From Nocardia tenerifensis NBRC 101015 (lineage in GTDB: Bacteria > Actinomycetota > Actinomycetes > Mycobacteriales > Mycobacteriaceae): 64,000 nucleotides of DNA. How positions within the stretch are numbered: the stretch's first letter is position 1; each line of letters begins with the position of its first letter. Location of the stretch: the NCBI RefSeq assembly GCF_000308715.1, contig NZ_BAGH01000177.1:1-64000 (forward strand), in the 5' to 3' direction. Shown piece by piece: positions 63,092-64,000 of this stretch. The position numbers were made by a program, and so were the translations under genes. A model generated the notes under the pieces. The model searched no databases. It saw nothing but the letters and a program-made list of their open reading frames with translations, and had not been told where the DNA came from.

Positions 63092-63946
63092 ATGAGCACC
63101 GAAGCGTCGACCTTGCAGGATCTGGCAGGTGATCTGGCCGGCACCTATCGCAGGACTGTCAGTAGCGGCCACACCGTCGACCCTGCGATTGTCGCCGATG
63201 ATCTGGCGGCCCTGGAACGCGATGGGTATGTGATTCTTCATGACCTGCTCACAGCACAAGAGCTCGAGACGGTCCGGTCCGAGGTCGTGCCGCTGCTGGA
63301 TCGACACGGCCGCAATGGATTCGAGGGCCACACCACCCAGCGGGTATACAGCGTGCTGAACAAGACCCGTGCCTGCGACCGGATCGCCGACCATCCCCGG
63401 GTACTGGCGCTGCTGGACCGGTTGTTCCTGCCGAACTATCTGCTGTCGATGCTGCAGGTGATCAACATCCTGCCCGGTGAGCAGGCACAGATGCTGCACA
63501 CCGACGACGGCTTCTACCCCCTGCCCCGCCCCCGAAAAGCACTGGGAGCGGCGACGATCTGGGCGATCGACGACTTCACCGCCGACAACGGCGCCACCGA
63601 CGTCATACCGGGAAGCGACCGGTGGGCACACCGCATGCCGACACCCGACGAGCGAGTACCGGTGGTAATGAAAGCCGGTTCCTGCGTGTTCTTCCCGGGC
63701 ACCCTGTGGCACGGCGGCGGCGCCAACCGCTCGACGGCTCCGCGCTTGGCCGTGACCGCTCAGTACTGCGAGCCATGGCTGCGGCCGCAGGAAGCATTCA
63801 CCCTCTCGACTACACGAGACACCGTCCGCGCGGTGTCCGAGGACATTCGCCGCATGCTCGGGTACAGCATCCACCCGCCGTTCATCGGGCAGGTCGACGG
63901 CATGCACCCCAAGCGCCTGCTCGAACCCGGCGCACAGCCGCTGTAG
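63092..63946 (+). CDS. phytanoyl-CoA dioxygenase family protein
   Basis: A 284-residue Fe(II)/2-oxoglutarate dioxygenase. ATG at 63092 with GAGGAG 6 bases upstream. Iron motif MLHTDDGFYP (His-x-Asp), distal His and 2-oxoglutarate Arg in GTLWHGGGANRSTAPR. Such enzymes hydroxylate lipid-like or secondary-metabolite substrates. Control by the divergent TetR is inferred. Last complete gene in the window; the final 54 bases show nothing. Confidence 0.92.
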   Translation: MSTEASTLQDLAGDLAGTYRRTVSSGHTVDPAIVADDLAALERDGYVILHDLLTAQELETVRSEVVPLLDRHGRNGFEGHTTQRVYSVLNKTRACDRIADHPRVLALLDRLFLPNYLLSMLQVINILPGEQAQMLHTDDGFYPLPRPRKALGAATIWAIDDFTADNGATDVIPGSDRWAHRMPTPDERVPVVMKAGSCVFFPGTLWHGGGANRSTAPRLAVTAQYCEPWLRPQEAFTLSTTRDTVRAVSEDIRRMLGYSIHPPFIGQVDGMHPKRLLEPGAQPL

Positions 63947-64000
63947 TCACGATCCAGGACAAGGGGCCGGTCCGCGCGCTCAGCGGCAGGAGCAGAGGTT

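Overview
The window reads as chromosome of a high-GC mycolic-acid actinomycete, most likely Nocardia or a close relative. Supporting signs are very high third-position GC, frequent GTG starts, several genes starting directly downstream of a -10 box (leaderless), three F420-type luciferase-like oxidoreductases, an LppP/LprE-type lipoprotein and a cydABDC operon. This is inference from gene content; no rRNA, tRNA, CRISPR array, phage or intact insertion sequence was seen.

Layout. 1-4 kb: end of a histidine-utilisation cluster (hutF 3' end, hutI), a minisatellite of 8-bp units, a PQQ-type sugar dehydrogenase lipoprotein and a LysR regulator. 4-8.2 kb: a TetR gene with a clear operator, translationally coupled to an aromatic-ring FAD monooxygenase, then a dienelactone-hydrolase-like lipoprotein and an F420 oxidoreductase. 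8.2-13.3 kb: a 21-bp tandem repeat, a small exported protein, a ClpB/ClpC-type chaperone without a ClpP-binding loop, and a HEAT-like protein. 13.6-22 kb: regulator/target pairs (GntR with FAD monooxygenase, HxlR with FMN/F420 reductase, TetR with alpha/beta hydrolase, an aldo/keto reductase behind a MerR-type promoter), with small exported and hypothetical proteins and a stand-alone Clp N-domain protein. 22-30.8 kb: a decayed DinB-like gene, an F420 oxidoreductase, a Nudix hydrolase, arsM/arsR, AraC with a VOC protein, and a ferredoxin-reductase-like flavoprotein with LysR. 30.8-36.7 kb: cydA-cydB-cydD-cydC. 36.7-49.6 kb: lipoprotein, third FAD monooxygenase, gluconokinase, DJ-1/PfpI protein, an acyl-CoA synthetase/M50 protease/DUF5995 cluster, a frameshifted membrane-protein gene, a bile-acid-symporter-family transporter, a Gfo/Idh oxidoreductase, and a mannitol-type dehydrogenase with a HAD phosphatase. 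49.6-64 kb: HxlR with a carboxymuconolactone-decarboxylase-like protein, an M64-type metalloprotease beside a repeat-containing surface-type protein, a 980-residue SARP/STAND regulator, an M61 aminopeptidase, an F420 oxidoreductase with a tautomerase, a DUF1152 protein, and TetR with a phytanoyl-CoA-dioxygenase-like enzyme.

How the genes work together. Much of the window is small one-regulator/one-enzyme modules for redox chemistry and detoxification, many with a readable operator between the two genes. Cytochrome bd provides low-oxygen respiration, and the CydDC exporter is needed for its assembly. The histidine, gluconate and polyol genes are catabolic.

The least explained signals are: two families of 54-56-bp intergenic elements that end in TGCCGAT; two unrelated tandem-repeat blocks; a MerR-type 19-bp-spacer promoter with no merR gene nearby; a gene whose reading frame is restored by removing a 22-bp duplication; a 13-bp inverted repeat around a 32-bp core; and an Asp-to-Asn change at a predicted metal ligand of HutI.
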